Shown: in pieces, positions 9,074-19,199 of the stretch
Position numbering within the stretch: the first letter of the stretch is position 1
Layout of the letters: every line of letters starts with the position of its first letter
Origin: Laribacter hongkongensis DSM 14985
Lineage (GTDB): Bacteria; Pseudomonadota; Gammaproteobacteria; Burkholderiales; Aquaspirillaceae
Direction: 5' to 3'
DNA length: 64,000 nucleotides
Assembly: GCF_000423285.1 (NCBI RefSeq)
Contig: NZ_AUHR01000001.1
Location: forward strand, 62,001-126,000
Translations under genes and position numbers: made by a program
Notes under the pieces: generated by a model
The model's input: only the letters and a program-made list of their open reading frames with translations
The model's database searches: none
Told to the model about the DNA's origin: nothing

Positions 9074-10905
9074 ACCACGCATCCTCCTCCCGCTGGGCCC
9101 CGACCATTTTCGGTGTGCTCACCCTGGTGATCGCTGCCCTGATCACCTCCATGCTGCTCGGCTATTCGCTGGCCGACACGCTGGGTCATACCCATCCGGT
9201 CCTGAATGCCCTGCGCCACAACATGGCCCCGGTCATGTTCGTGTCGATGGTGCTGTTCCTGCTGCTGGGCTACCCGGTCGCGTTTGCACTGGCCGCCTGC
9301 GGCGTGATCTTCGGACTGATCGGCATCGACCTTGGCATGCTCCAGCCGTCGCTGTTCCGCGCCATGCCCGAGCGCCTGTGGGGCGTGATGAGCAATGACA
9401 CCCTGCTGGCCATCCCGTTCTTCACCTTCATGGGCCTAATCCTAGAACGCAGCGGCATGGCCGAGGACCTGCTGGATACGGTCGGCCAGCTGTTCGGACC
9501 GGTGCGCGGCGGCATCGCCTACGCGGTCATCCTGGTCGGTGCCATGCTGGCCGCCACGACCGGCGTGGTGGCCGCCAGCGTGATCTCGATGGGACTGATC
9601 TCGCTGCCCATCATGCTGCGCTACGGTTACGACCGGCGGCTGGCCTCTGGCGTGATTGCCGCTTCCGGCACGCTGGCCCAGATCATTCCGCCATCGCTGG
9701 TGCTGATCGTGCTGGCCGACCAGCTGGGCCGCTCGGTGGGCGACCTCTACAAGGGTGCCTTCCTGCCCGGTTTCATCCTGGTAGCCTGCTACATCGCCTA
9801 CGTGATGGTGATGACCTGGCTGCGCCCGCTGTCGGCCCCGGCCCTGCCGCCGGAAGCCCGTGCCCTGCGCGAAGCCAACGGCAACAGCGGCAACCGCTCG
9901 CTGGCCGTGCTGACACTGGTGTCGCTGCTGCCGGCACTGTGGTTTGCCGGCTCGCGCCCGGCCGAAGCGCCGCTGGACGAAACCGTGGTGCTGTCGATCA
10001 TGCTGGGCATCGGCGTGGCCTTCGTGCTGGCTGTCCTCAACCGGGTGTTCCGTCTTGGCCTGCTGTCGCACATGGCGGAAAAAACCACCTTCGTGCTGAT
10101 TCCGCCGCTGGGACTGATTTTCCTCGTGCTGGGCACCATTTTCATCGGCATTGCCACGCCGACCGAAGGCGGTGCCATGGGTGCGACCGGTGCCCTGCTG
10201 ATGGCACTGGCACGCAAGCGGCTGGATACCGACCTGTTGCAGCAGGCGATGTACAGCACGGCCAAACTGACCACCTTCGTGGTGTTCATCCTGATCGGTG
10301 CCCGGGTCTTCAGCCTGACCTTCTACGGCGTGGACGGCCATGTGTGGGTGGAAGAGCTGCTGCACAGCCTGCCGGGCGGACAGATGGGCTTCCTGATTGC
10401 GGTCAATGCTCTGGTGTTCGGGCTGGCCTTTTTCCTCGACTTCTTTGAACTGGCCTTCATCATCGTGCCGCTGCTGGCTCCGGTTGCCGACAAGCTCGGC
10501 ATCGATCTGGTGTGGTTCGGCGTCATTCTGGCGGTGAACATGCAGACTTCGTTCATGCACCCGCCATTCGGGTTCGCGCTGTTCTATCTGCGCAGTGTGG
10601 CACCGGTCAAGGATTACACCGACAAGATAACCGGCCGCGTGATCGAACGGGTCCGTTCGGGCCAGATCTACCGCGGCGCCATTCCTTTCGTGGTGATCCA
10701 GCTGGTCATGGTGGGCGTGCTGATCGCCTTCCCGGAAATCGTCCAGGTCGGACTGGACAAGCCGGTGGATACCAGCAATGCCACCCTGACCGACGAACTG
10801 GCCCTTCCTGCCGAAGACCTGTCGATGCCGGAGCCGGACGGCAGCATTCTGGACGCCGTGCCGGACGGCAGCGAAAGCACACCCGACGACACGCCGAAAC
10901 CCTAG
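9070..10905 (+). CDS. dctM: TRAP transporter large permease (DctM family, long form)
   Basis: 611 residues, inner membrane, more than a dozen hydrophobic segments. It is the transport channel of the TRAP system and uses the sodium gradient. The length matches the long DctM branch often annotated as mannitol/chloroaromatic type rather than the usual 430 residues; the substrate name is not evidence of function. The conserved GxxxAATTGVVAASVISMG and SGTLAQIIPPSLVLIVLADQ blocks are intact. About 60 residues after the last membrane segment form an acidic, proline-rich tail. It overlaps dctQ by 4 bases and is followed by a terminator. Confidence 0.92.
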   Translation: MNHASSSRWAPTIFGVLTLVIAALITSMLLGYSLADTLGHTHPVLNALRHNMAPVMFVSMVLFLLLGYPVAFALAACGVIFGLIGIDLGMLQPSLFRAMPERLWGVMSNDTLLAIPFFTFMGLILERSGMAEDLLDTVGQLFGPVRGGIAYAVILVGAMLAATTGVVAASVISMGLISLPIMLRYGYDRRLASGVIAASGTLAQIIPPSLVLIVLADQLGRSVGDLYKGAFLPGFILVACYIAYVMVMTWLRPLSAPALPPEARALREANGNSGNRSLAVLTLVSLLPALWFAGSRPAEAPLDETVVLSIMLGIGVAFVLAVLNRVFRLGLLSHMAEKTTFVLIPPLGLIFLVLGTIFIGIATPTEGGAMGATGALLMALARKRLDTDLLQQAMYSTAKLTTFVVFILIGARVFSLTFYGVDGHVWVEELLHSLPGGQMGFLIAVNALVFGLAFFLDFFELAFIIVPLLAPVADKLGIDLVWFGVILAVNMQTSFMHPPFGFALFYLRSVAPVKDYTDKITGRVIERVRSGQIYRGAIPFVVIQLVMVGVLIAFPEIVQVGLDKPVDTSNATLTDELALPAEDLSMPEPDGSILDAVPDGSESTPDDTPKP

Positions 10906-10959
10906 CCTCCGGCAACTGGCTGGCTACGCCAGCCTTGCCCCCCATGCATGCCCTTCAAG

Positions 10960-10990
10960 CGCCGACACCCGTGTCGGCGTTTTGCTTTTT
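10960..10990 (+). terminator. intrinsic terminator after dctM
   Basis: A 9-bp stem CGCCGACAC/GTGTCGGCG with a 2-base loop sequence is followed by TTTTGCTTTTT. Confidence 0.85.
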
Positions 10991-11140
10991 ACGGCCGCAC
11001 CGCTGCCCGGTGAGTCAGCCATGACACATGTAAGGTCTTGTAAGTTCTGGACTGGCAGGTGATTGCTAGCATCCCGACGAGATATGCCTACGTACTTTTC
11101 ATGCAAACCAGAGTCTGGCTTAACTTGAAGGACACCTGTC

Positions 11141-14100
11141 ATGAACAAAACCCATCGTATCGTCTGGTCGACCGTCCGGCAGGCCTATGTTGTCGCCCAT
11201 GAATTCGCCACGGCCTGTGGCAAGCCCGCAGCCACCCGGGTTGCCGCAGCCTGTGCCGCCAGCCTGCTTGGCACCACGCCGGTGCTGGCTGACTGGATTG
11301 ACCTGCCCAGCAGCACGATAACCACCATAGTGAATGCCGGGGATCGCGTCATCCTGCCGGCAGGAGAATCAATCGACGTATCTGACGGCCCGGCAGTCCG
11401 GATCACCGGTATCCAGAATGGAATGATCACCAGCTCGTTTGTCAACGATGGACATATCCACGCCAGCGGGGCATACACGGCCATCGAAATCGACAGCAAC
11501 ACGCTGGGCGGGTTCGTAAACCACGACCATATTGCCGGCAGCAACGGCGGAGTCCTGTTTTCCGGAACCAACGTACTGGGTGTCCAGAACAGCGGTAGGG
11601 TTGAAGGCTTCACCACCCACGGTATCGAGTTCCGCCACGCCACGCTGAACACGATCACCGAAGACTCCACAGTCTTCATCAACGAAACCGGCGGACATGT
11701 ATCCAGTGCCAACCAGAGTGCGCTGGACATCAATACCGGCTCCACGGCCTATGGCGACATCATCAACCAGGGGAACATGGGTGGTGGTAAGCATGCCCTG
11801 AGCATCCGGGATTCGACCGTCTACGGCCAGATCCTCAATGAAGGAACCATGCTCGGCGCCACCAGTTCCATCCTGATCTCTGGTTCGACCATCACAGGTC
11901 CGGTAGCCGATGCGGCCGGAAACAGGGTTGCCATTGAAAACAGCGGTCTGTTGCAAACCGGCCTGGTCGTGGATGACTCGGTCATTAACGGCACCATCAT
12001 CAACCGGGGAGTAATTGCCAGCGACACGCCACCAAATGGCGGCCCGGGTGACTCCCATGCTGTCAGCGTGCAGTCAGACAGCAGCATCACCGGCCTGATC
12101 AACGAGGCAACCGGGGTCATCAACGGAGGAGTGGCAGTAGCCGGCGCAGTCGGGACGGCCGGCCTGCTCAACGCCGGTACGATCAATACCCGGGTCGAAG
12201 GGCTGCTCTATCAGGACGGAGCCATGGCCGGCTCCATCCGCAACACCGGCACCATGACCGGTTTCCAGGCAGGCTGGGACGCTCTCCATGCCGAAGGCAT
12301 TGTCGTCCTGAACGCACAGGTAGCGGGTGGCGTGCAGAATGCCGGCTTGATTGCCGGGGTCAACAGCGGCATCAGGCTCGACAATACGCAGATTACAGGC
12401 GGACTGCACAACGAGTCCGGTGCGACAATCACGCTGGCTCCCCTGCGGGATGATGATGATCCGTCGACCCGCCGGGGCAGCGCCATCCTGGTGAACGGCG
12501 GACAGGTAAGCGGCGGCATCATCAATGCCGGTACGCTGGATGCCTCAAGCGGCAGAAGCGGCATCGAGCTGGCAAACAATGCCGAGGTCAACGGGAATGT
12601 AGTCAACAGTGGCACCATTCATGCCTCGCTCGGCGGGGTGGTCGTAAGCGACAGCACCGTAAACGGCCTGATCGACAACCAGGGAACCATACAGACCGGG
12701 CATCTCAACAACCTCTACGTCAATGATATCAATGGCGTGCTGATTACCGGTGCCTCAACCCTGAATGGCGTCACCGGAGCAGACGGCAACAAGCTGGCAA
12801 TCCGCAACAGCGGCACCATTACCAGCAATGACGGAGCCTCACTGAGGATTTCCGGCATTCCGGATCTGGCAGCCCCCCAACCGACAAGCGCCGGTTCCAT
12901 GGGACCGGAGATGCCTCCTCTGACCATCCACGGCAACATCGTCAACGAAGCCACCGGTATCCTGGACAATAGCAACGGAGGCCAGGACGCGGTAGCGATC
13001 GAGTACGCCTACATTGATGGTTCTCTCATCAACAACGGAAAACTCCTCACCCGGGGTACCGGCATCAACATGAACCAGAGCTGGATTACCGGCAATCTGG
13101 TGAACAATGGTGAAATCCAGATGGATGGTGGTATCGCCATGACCATCAACAACACCTGGATTGACGGGCAACTGGCCAATAGCGGAAAGATTACAGGCAG
13201 CAGCGAGTCCTATGGGATCCAGCTTGAGAATGCCACGCTCTCCCAAGGATTCATGAATGCGGCAACGGGAGAAATAAAGAGCCTTGGCGATGCGTTGGAC
13301 ATTACCGATTCCACCATCACGGGCGGCATCCTCAATGCGGGCAGGATCGAATCCACCGACTCTGACGGCATGGATACCAACCACTTGATCTTGAATGGCA
13401 ACCTCGACAATCAGGGCACCATTCTGGCCAGGGACAATGGCCTCGAACTGCAAGACTCGGTCATCCGGGGCTCGGTCCTCAACAGCGGCACCATCGTCGC
13501 TGGAAGAGACGGCATTCACCTGGACTGGGATGGTGATCCGATGACGGTCAGCGGCGACATCCGCAACAGCGGTCGTATCGAGGGGACAAACGGCTCCGCC
13601 ATCCTGCTTGAACACGGCACCACCGTGCAGGGCGCCATCGTGAATACGGCAGCGGGCCGGTTGTTTGGCACCTACGCAGGCATTGAAGTCGATGGGGCCG
13701 TGCTGGCGGGTGGCATCGACAATGCCGGCCTGATTGCAGGGAACGACTACGGAATCGCCCTTGCCGATACAACGGCAGGAGGCATCCGGATCACCGGCGC
13801 CGTCAGGGCCGACTCTGCTGCCATCATCCTGACGGGCAACACTGACGCAGGTGGCCTGACGCTACAAGGACAGGCCGGCAAGCCGGCACTGCTGGACAGC
13901 CAAGGTTACGCTGTTCTGGTGGTCCAGCCCAGCCCGGCGCTGCGCTCACGCGATGAAGCACGGCTCGGCGGCATGACGATGGCAGGCCATACCGGTGTAC
14001 ATGGCGACATCTACGCCCCGGGTGAACGCGTGACCGTCACCGGCAAAGACAACTACCTCAGCGGGGCACTCGACATCAGGCAGCTGACGGTACAGGCAGG

Positions 14101-15763
14101 CGGAGAACTGATTCTGGACAAGCTGGAGTCGACCAGTGCCCGGAACACAATGCGCCAGGCGGGAATGGCCAGCGACGGGCTGCCCTTCCTCACGGATGCC
14201 CTGAAAACCGCCGATGGCGTGCAAAACAGCGGTCGCCTGGCACTGGCCCGGCCTGCGGACTACCGGATTACGGGTAACTATGCCCAGTCGGCCGACGCCA
14301 CCCTCGCCGTACGGGCAACCGGCAACACCACTTACAGCAAGCTGAAAATCAGCAATACGGCGACGCTGGCCTCCGGCACCCGGATCGATGTCGACGTACG
14401 CCAGGACAGCGAAATCCGCGCCGGTGCCAGCAGTTCGGATACCCTGTTCAGCAGGAACCGGCTGCCCGGCGTGATCCAGGCTGCCCAGCTCGTCAGTGAC
14501 GGCACGTTCCGCGTCAGCGACAATTCGGCCCTGTTCGACTTCAGCGCCGAAAAGACCGGCAACAATGTCGATCTGGTGCTCCAGAGGGCAGGAGGCGACA
14601 GCAAGTCGGTCTACCTTGAACAGATCGTCAGCGACCAGCAAAGCTCCGTTCCTCTGGCAAACCGCGGCGCAGCACGCGCGCTGGACCAGATTACCGACCG
14701 GCTGGTCAACACCGGCAGCGCCGGCGAAATGGCACCGGTGATCAATGCACTGGGCCGGATCAGCACGCAGTCAGGGCTGGCCCGCGCCGTCGAACAGCTG
14801 ACGCCGGCACTGCATTCGGCCGCACTGTCAGCCGTCAGCGACAGCCTGGGCGCGATCAACCGCGTGGTGCAGGCCCGCATCGAAGGAAACCGTGGCCTGT
14901 CTTCCGGCGAAGAACTCTCCGGCGAGCGCTACGTGTGGGTCAAACCGTTCGGCTCCCATGCCAGACAGGAAGCCCGCAGCGAAACGGCCGGCTTTACCGC
15001 CAATACGGGTGGCATGGTGTTTGGTGCCGATACCGCCGTCCATCCGCGCTTGCGGCTCGGGGGAGCATTTGCCTATGCCCACAGCAATGTGGACGGCCTG
15101 TCGTCTTCAGCCCCGCAATCGTCCAAGGTCGACGTTTACCAGCTGATCGGCTACGGCAGTGTCCAGCTGGATGACATCACGGAATTCAACTTCCAGCTGG
15201 ACGGCGGCCGCAACCGCAACAAGGGCGAGCGCCAGCTGCCGTTCATGAACACCATCGCCAGTTCCGATTACGACAGCACCAGCTATCACGCCGGGGCTGG
15301 TCTTGGCCGTACGTTTGCGTTTGGCAGCGGCATGAGCAATACCCCGTCAGTCCGCCTAGACTACACCCGGATCAAGGAGGATGCCTACCGGGAAACCGGA
15401 GCCGGAGCGGCATCGCTGGTTAATGATGCCCGCTCGGTCGAACAGCTGCTGCTGGCTGTGGATAACCGGATCACGCTCCCGCTGGACGAGCGCCAGTCGG
15501 TAGCCCTCAACTTTGGTGCAGCGTTCGACCTGATGAACGACGGCGCCCAGCTGACCTCGGCCTTTGCCGGCGAACCCGGTGCCGTATTCTCCACCCGGGC
15601 CACCGATCAGAGCCGCTGGCTGTGGCGCGCCGGTCTGGGTTACACCCACAAGGCCGATACCGGCAAGGGCGGACTGGAAATCACCGGCCGCCTAGACGGA
15701 GAATGGCGCAAGGGCGGTTACAGCAACGGCACGGCATCCGTCAAAGCCCGTTACGCATTCTAG
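11141..15763 (+). CDS. type Va autotransporter with ESPR signal and beta-helix passenger
   Basis: 1540 residues, outer membrane and surface. The N-terminus MNKTHRIVWSTVRQAYVVAH is an extended signal peptide region (ESPR), followed by a hydrophobic core and a VLA cleavage site near residue 50. Residues 51 to about 1000 are a repetitive passenger of short units built on NxGxI, INxGTI and GxIxN, each about 20 residues, as expected for a right-handed beta-helix. A linker then leads to the 12-strand autotransporter beta-barrel from about 1255 to 1540, ending in the aromatic ARYAF needed for Bam insertion. No protease triad was recognised, so an adhesin role is more likely; the ligand is unknown. 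An upstream promoter is not obvious. Confidence 0.93.
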   Translation: MNKTHRIVWSTVRQAYVVAHEFATACGKPAATRVAAACAASLLGTTPVLADWIDLPSSTITTIVNAGDRVILPAGESIDVSDGPAVRITGIQNGMITSSFVNDGHIHASGAYTAIEIDSNTLGGFVNHDHIAGSNGGVLFSGTNVLGVQNSGRVEGFTTHGIEFRHATLNTITEDSTVFINETGGHVSSANQSALDINTGSTAYGDIINQGNMGGGKHALSIRDSTVYGQILNEGTMLGATSSILISGSTITGPVADAAGNRVAIENSGLLQTGLVVDDSVINGTIINRGVIASDTPPNGGPGDSHAVSVQSDSSITGLINEATGVINGGVAVAGAVGTAGLLNAGTINTRVEGLLYQDGAMAGSIRNTGTMTGFQAGWDALHAEGIVVLNAQVAGGVQNAGLIAGVNSGIRLDNTQITGGLHNESGATITLAPLRDDDDPSTRRGSAILVNGGQVSGGIINAGTLDASSGRSGIELANNAEVNGNVVNSGTIHASLGGVVVSDSTVNGLIDNQGTIQTGHLNNLYVNDINGVLITGASTLNGVTGADGNKLAIRNSGTITSNDGASLRISGIPDLAAPQPTSAGSMGPEMPPLTIHGNIVNEATGILDNSNGGQDAVAIEYAYIDGSLINNGKLLTRGTGINMNQSWITGNLVNNGEIQMDGGIAMTINNTWIDGQLANSGKITGSSESYGIQLENATLSQGFMNAATGEIKSLGDALDITDSTITGGILNAGRIESTDSDGMDTNHLILNGNLDNQGTILARDNGLELQDSVIRGSVLNSGTIVAGRDGIHLDWDGDPMTVSGDIRNSGRIEGTNGSAILLEHGTTVQGAIVNTAAGRLFGTYAGIEVDGAVLAGGIDNAGLIAGNDYGIALADTTAGGIRITGAVRADSAAIILTGNTDAGGLTLQGQAGKPALLDSQGYAVLVVQPSPALRSRDEARLGGMTMAGHTGVHGDIYAPGERVTVTGKDNYLSGALDIRQLTVQAGGELILDKLESTSARNTMRQAGMASDGLPFLTDALKTADGVQNSGRLALARPADYRITGNYAQSADATLAVRATGNTTYSKLKISNTATLASGTRIDVDVRQDSEIRAGASSSDTLFSRNRLPGVIQAAQLVSDGTFRVSDNSALFDFSAEKTGNNVDLVLQRAGGDSKSVYLEQIVSDQQSSVPLANRGAARALDQITDRLVNTGSAGEMAPVINALGRISTQSGLARAVEQLTPALHSAALSAVSDSLGAINRVVQARIEGNRGLSSGEELSGERYVWVKPFGSHARQEARSETAGFTANTGGMVFGADTAVHPRLRLGGAFAYAHSNVDGLSSSAPQSSKVDVYQLIGYGSVQLDDITEFNFQLDGGRNRNKGERQLPFMNTIASSDYDSTSYHAGAGLGRTFAFGSGMSNTPSVRLDYTRIKEDAYRETGAGAASLVNDARSVEQLLLAVDNRITLPLDERQSVALNFGAAFDLMNDGAQLTSAFAGEPGAVFSTRATDQSRWLWRAGLGYTHKADTGKGGLEITGRLDGEWRKGGYSNGTASVKARYAF

Positions 15764-15773
15764 GGAGGGTGGC

Positions 15774-16625
15774 TTGACGCCTGACAACAGGTCTTTTGAT
15801 GGCGGCGGCTTGGTCCGCCGCCTTTTTGCTGCGGCCCTGGCCGGCCTGCTGGCAGGTTGCGCCAGCCAGCCCGGCATCATTGGCAACGGCCTCCAGCCAG
15901 ACACCTTGCCGGGCGCGCGTTTCGAGGCCAAAACGCTGGCCGGCGACGGCCTGCCCGTCCGCTACTGGCAGCCGGTCGGTCCCCTGACGGAAAAACAGCT
16001 GGTTGTTTATCTGGAAGGTGACGGCCGGGCATGGGCCAGCCGTACCATCATTTCGGCTGACCCGACCCCGGTAAAGCCACTGGCCATGTGGCTGGCCCGT
16101 GCTGACGGGCGCCCGAATGTCGCCTACCTCGCCCGCCCTTGCCAGTATGGCGGTGCCGGCCAGTCTCCTTGCTCGCCCCGCTACTGGAGCAGCCACCGCT
16201 TTGCCCCCGAAGTGGTCGCTCGCCTTTCGCAGGCACTGGATGCCCTTAAAACCGCCACGAGAGTGACTTCGTTCGAGCTGATCGGCTACTCCGGCGGCGG
16301 TGCGCTGGCTGTCTTGCTGGCTGCCCGGCGCCATGACGTCGCTGCCCTGCAAACGATTGCCGGCAATCTTGACCATGCAGCCTGGAGTGCGTGGCACGGT
16401 GTTTCGCCTTTGAGCGGTTCACTCAATGCAGCAGAAGCCTTGCCACAGATTGCCCGTCTGCCGCAAACCCATTGGGCCGGTGTACAGGACCAGGTTGTCC
16501 CTCCTGCGCTGACCCGTGTCCTTCTGGCACGTTATGGTCTGGAAGGACAGCTGCACATCGTGGAGGCCGGGCATCTGGAAGGCTGGCTGCAACAGTGGCA
16601 ACACGGAAATACCCCTGCACGCTGA
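15774..16625 (+). CDS. putative lipoprotein alpha/beta hydrolase
   Basis: 283 residues. The N-terminus has a basic-hydrophobic signal with lipobox LAGC near residue 28, so the mature protein is probably lipid-anchored. The body looks like an alpha/beta hydrolase: a strand-turn VVYLEGDGRAW, a nucleophile elbow GYSGGG near residue 165, and a C-terminal His in VEAGHLEGW. Activity might be esterase or lipase; the substrate is unknown. The start is TTG, with GGGAGGG 4 bases upstream, and lies 10 bases after the autotransporter stop, so it is almost certainly co-transcribed. That pairing is worth noting, since a surface or periplasmic hydrolase could act on the autotransporter or share its regulation. 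Confidence 0.75.
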   Translation: MTPDNRSFDGGGLVRRLFAAALAGLLAGCASQPGIIGNGLQPDTLPGARFEAKTLAGDGLPVRYWQPVGPLTEKQLVVYLEGDGRAWASRTIISADPTPVKPLAMWLARADGRPNVAYLARPCQYGGAGQSPCSPRYWSSHRFAPEVVARLSQALDALKTATRVTSFELIGYSGGGALAVLLAARRHDVAALQTIAGNLDHAAWSAWHGVSPLSGSLNAAEALPQIARLPQTHWAGVQDQVVPPALTRVLLARYGLEGQLHIVEAGHLEGWLQQWQHGNTPAR

Positions 16626-16659
16626 CATGACGGCCGACAGACCCCGCCGCAGGAAGAAT

Positions 16660-16683
16660 ACAGCCAGCCCGGTCGGGCTGGCT
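16660..16683 (+). terminator. terminator-like hairpin after the hydrolase
   Basis: A 12-bp perfect stem ACAGCCAGCCCG/CGGGCTGGCTGT with a 2-base loop, but no T run follows. It may protect the 3' end or terminate weakly. Confidence 0.5.
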
Positions 16684-16755
16684 GTCACTACCTGGACCCC
16701 GGCTGATGCCGGCAGCGCCTTGCAGCCAAGGAACAGGAACCGCCCGCAAGACGGC

Positions 16756-16779
16756 AAAAGCCGGGAAACATGTCCCGGC
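16756..16779 (-). terminator. intrinsic terminator after fpr
   Basis: On the minus strand a GCCGGGA/TCCCGGC stem is followed by TTTT, just beyond the fpr stop codon. Confidence 0.7.
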
Positions 16780-16784
16780 CCGGG

Positions 16785-17570
16785 TCATTTTTCGACAAAG
16801 GCACGTTCAATGGCGTAATCGGCCGGTTCACCCATGCGCGGGGACTCGCGAAAACCCATGCCGTCCAGCATCACGCACAGGTCGTGCAGCATGGACGGAC
16901 TGCCGCAGATCAGCACCCGGTCCTCGGACGGGTTGAGCTGGGGCAAACCCAAGTCATGGCACAGTTTGCCGCTGGCGATCAGGTCGGTCAGCCGGCCCTG
17001 GTTGCGGAACGGCTCCCGCGTTACCGTGGGGTAATACACCAGTTTTTCACGCACCATGTCGCCAAAAAACTCGTTCTGCGGCAGTTCTTTCTCGATGTAG
17101 TCGTGGTAGCCCAGCTCGCTGACCCAGCGTACGCCATGTGTCAGGATGACTTTTTCGTAGCGTTCATAAATGTCCGGATCCTTGATGATGGACATGAACG
17201 GCGCCAGCCCGGTGCCAGTGGACAACAGGTACAGGCGCTTGCCCGGCAGCAGGTTGTCCTGCACCAGCGTACCGGTCGGCTTGCGGCTGATCAGCACCGT
17301 GTCGCCTTCCTTGAGATGCTGCAACCGCGAGGTCAGCGGGCCGTCCTGTACCTTGATGCTGTAGAACTCCAGGTTTTCCTCGTAGTTGGAACTGGCAACG
17401 CTGTACGCACGCATCAGCGGCTTGCCGTCGACTTCAAGGCCGATCATGACGAACTGGCCATTGATGAAGCGCAGCCCCGGATCGCGGGTGCAGGAGAAGG
17501 AAAACAGCGTGTCGTTCCAGTGGTGAACGGACAGGACACGCTCGGCAGTCATCGAAGCGGGAATGGCCAT
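16785..17570 (-). CDS. fpr: ferredoxin/flavodoxin-NADP+ reductase
   Basis: 261 residues, cytosolic FAD enzyme moving electrons between NADPH and ferredoxin or flavodoxin, used in oxidative-stress defence and Fe-S or radical-enzyme support. The FAD motif RAYSVASS is near residue 60, the pyrophosphate-binding STGTGLAPFMSI near 115 and the NADP-binding VLICGSPSMLHD near 220. The C-terminus ends FVEK, the bacterial FprA pattern with no terminal Tyr. Start is uncertain: in-frame ATGs at 17585, 17570 and 17552 all lack a clear ribosome binding site; Neisserial orthologues best match the one used here. The 143 bases upstream (17571-17713) are AT-rich and probably hold its promoter. Confidence 0.93.
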   Translation of the reverse strand: MAIPASMTAERVLSVHHWNDTLFSFSCTRDPGLRFINGQFVMIGLEVDGKPLMRAYSVASSNYEENLEFYSIKVQDGPLTSRLQHLKEGDTVLISRKPTGTLVQDNLLPGKRLYLLSTGTGLAPFMSIIKDPDIYERYEKVILTHGVRWVSELGYHDYIEKELPQNEFFGDMVREKLVYYPTVTREPFRNQGRLTDLIASGKLCHDLGLPQLNPSEDRVLICGSPSMLHDLCVMLDGMGFRESPRMGEPADYAIERAFVEK

Positions 17571-17713
17571 TGCAGCAACAATCATCGTTTTTGTCGGAAT
17601 GGCCGGATTGTAGGCATACCGGTCTGGCCGGTTAATGGGGAATGGCGATATCGCTTATCCATATAGTCGATAGGGATATATTTAATTCCATAAGCATTTC
17701 CACTGACGTCCGA

Positions 17714-18262
17714 TCAGGCAAACCAGGGCGCCTGATGCCAGTCCAGACCCTGCCCGTCTTTCACGGACAGCACCGGCCTGACTGCCTCCGGCCATGCAAT
17801 CGCCAGCACGGGGTCATTCCAGCGCAGGCACACTTCTGCTGCCGGCGCGTAATAATCCGTGGTCTTGTAGAGGAATTCGGCCGACTCGCTCAAGGTCAGG
17901 AAGCCGTGGGCAAACCCGGCCGGAATCCACAGTTGCCGCCGGTTGCCGGCAGACAACTCCACACCGACCGACTGGCCGAATGTCGGTGAGCTTTGCCGCA
18001 GATCAACGGCCACGTCCCACACCGCGCCAGCCACACAGCGCACCAGCTTGCCCTGGGCATGCGGTGCCTGCTGGTAATGCAGTCCGCGCAACACGCCGCG
18101 TGATGAACGGCTGTGATTGTCCTGCACGAACTCCACCGGGTAGCCAATGGCTTCTTCAAAACGCTGCTGGTTGAAGCTCTCGAAAAAGAAACCCCGCTCA
18201 TCCTCGAACACGCGCGGCTCGATGATCTTGACTTCGGCAATCGCCGTATCGATGACTTTCAT
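17714..18262 (-). CDS. rmlC: dTDP-4-dehydrorhamnose 3,5-epimerase
   Basis: 182 residues, full length for RmlC. Third step of dTDP-L-rhamnose synthesis, a precursor for O-antigen or other surface glycans. Cupin fold with VQDNHSRSSRGVLRGLHYQ, which carries the substrate-binding Arg and the catalytic His, and the WIPAGFAHGFLTLSE block. The ATG at 18262 is used; upstream residues in the same frame are not conserved and overlap no RmlC homology. It is last in the minus-strand order rmlB-rmlD-rmlA-rmlC, 55 bases after rmlA. Confidence 0.95.
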   Translation of the reverse strand: MKVIDTAIAEVKIIEPRVFEDERGFFFESFNQQRFEEAIGYPVEFVQDNHSRSSRGVLRGLHYQQAPHAQGKLVRCVAGAVWDVAVDLRQSSPTFGQSVGVELSAGNRRQLWIPAGFAHGFLTLSESAEFLYKTTDYYAPAAEVCLRWNDPVLAIAWPEAVRPVLSVKDGQGLDWHQAPWFA

Positions 18263-18317
18263 GGTCTTGTACCTGTCCTGAAGGTCCGCCGCTCTGGCGG
18301 GCGATACCGGATGAATG

Positions 18318-19187
18318 CTATGCCAGCAGGCGCAGCAGGTATTGCCCATAGGCATTTTTCTGCATCGGCGCCGCCAGTGCCGCCACCTGCTCCGCATCAA
18401 TCCAGCCGGCCTGATAGGCAATCTCTTCCGGACAGGCAACTTTCAGGCCCTGGCGTTTTTCCACCGTGGCAATGAACTGGCTGGCTTCCAGCATGGACTC
18501 GTGCGTACCGGTATCCAGCCATGCGTAGCCGCGTCCCATGGTTTGCACGTCCAGCAGCCCCTGACGCAGATAGGCGTTGTTGACGTCGGTGATCTCCAGC
18601 TCGCCACGCGGCGACGGGCGGACTTCACGGGCGATGTCGACAACCCGGGAATCATAAAAATACAGACCGGTCACGGCATAGCCGGACTTGGGCCGTACGG
18701 GCTTTTCCTCGATGGACAGCGCCTTGCCGGCAGCATCGAACTCCACCACCCCGTAGCGTTCCGGATCCTGCACGTGATAGGCAAACACCGTGGCACCGTC
18801 ATGTTGCCGACCGGCATCCGTCAGCAACCGGACAAAATCGTGGCCGTAGAAAATGTTGTCGCCAAGCACCAGCGCCGACGGCGCTCCGGCCAGAAAATCC
18901 GCTCCGATCAGGAAAGCCTGCGCCAGCCCGTCCGGACTGGGCTGGACCGCGTACTGCAGGTTCATGCCCCACTGGCTGCCGTCCCCTAGCAGGCTCTGGA
19001 AGCGCGGCGTATCCTGCGGCGTGGAGATGATCAGCACGTCACGGATCTGCGCCAGCATCAGGGTGCTGAGCGGGTAGTAAATCATCGGCTTGTCATAGAT
19101 CGGCAGCAGCTGCTTGCTGACTGCCAGCGTGGCCGGATACAGGCGGGTACCGGAACCGCCGGCCAGGATAATGCCTTTACGCTGCAT
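18318..19187 (-). CDS. rmlA: glucose-1-phosphate thymidylyltransferase
   Basis: 289 residues. Makes dTDP-glucose from glucose-1-phosphate and dTTP, the first step of the rhamnose pathway. The nucleotide-binding signature [16 protein letters not shown] is at the N-terminus, followed by [31 protein letters not shown] near residue 105 holds the metal-binding Asp. ATG at 19187 has GGTGG 5 bases upstream; a GTG three codons earlier is possible. It follows rmlD by 12 bases. Feedback by dTDP-rhamnose is known for the family. Confidence 0.96.
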   Translation of the reverse strand: MQRKGIILAGGSGTRLYPATLAVSKQLLPIYDKPMIYYPLSTLMLAQIRDVLIISTPQDTPRFQSLLGDGSQWGMNLQYAVQPSPDGLAQAFLIGADFLAGAPSALVLGDNIFYGHDFVRLLTDAGRQHDGATVFAYHVQDPERYGVVEFDAAGKALSIEEKPVRPKSGYAVTGLYFYDSRVVDIAREVRPSPRGELEITDVNNAYLRQGLLDVQTMGRGYAWLDTGTHESMLEASQFIATVEKRQGLKVACPEEIAYQAGWIDAEQVAALAAPMQKNAYGQYLLRLLA

Positions 19188-19199
19188 CAAAACCACCGT

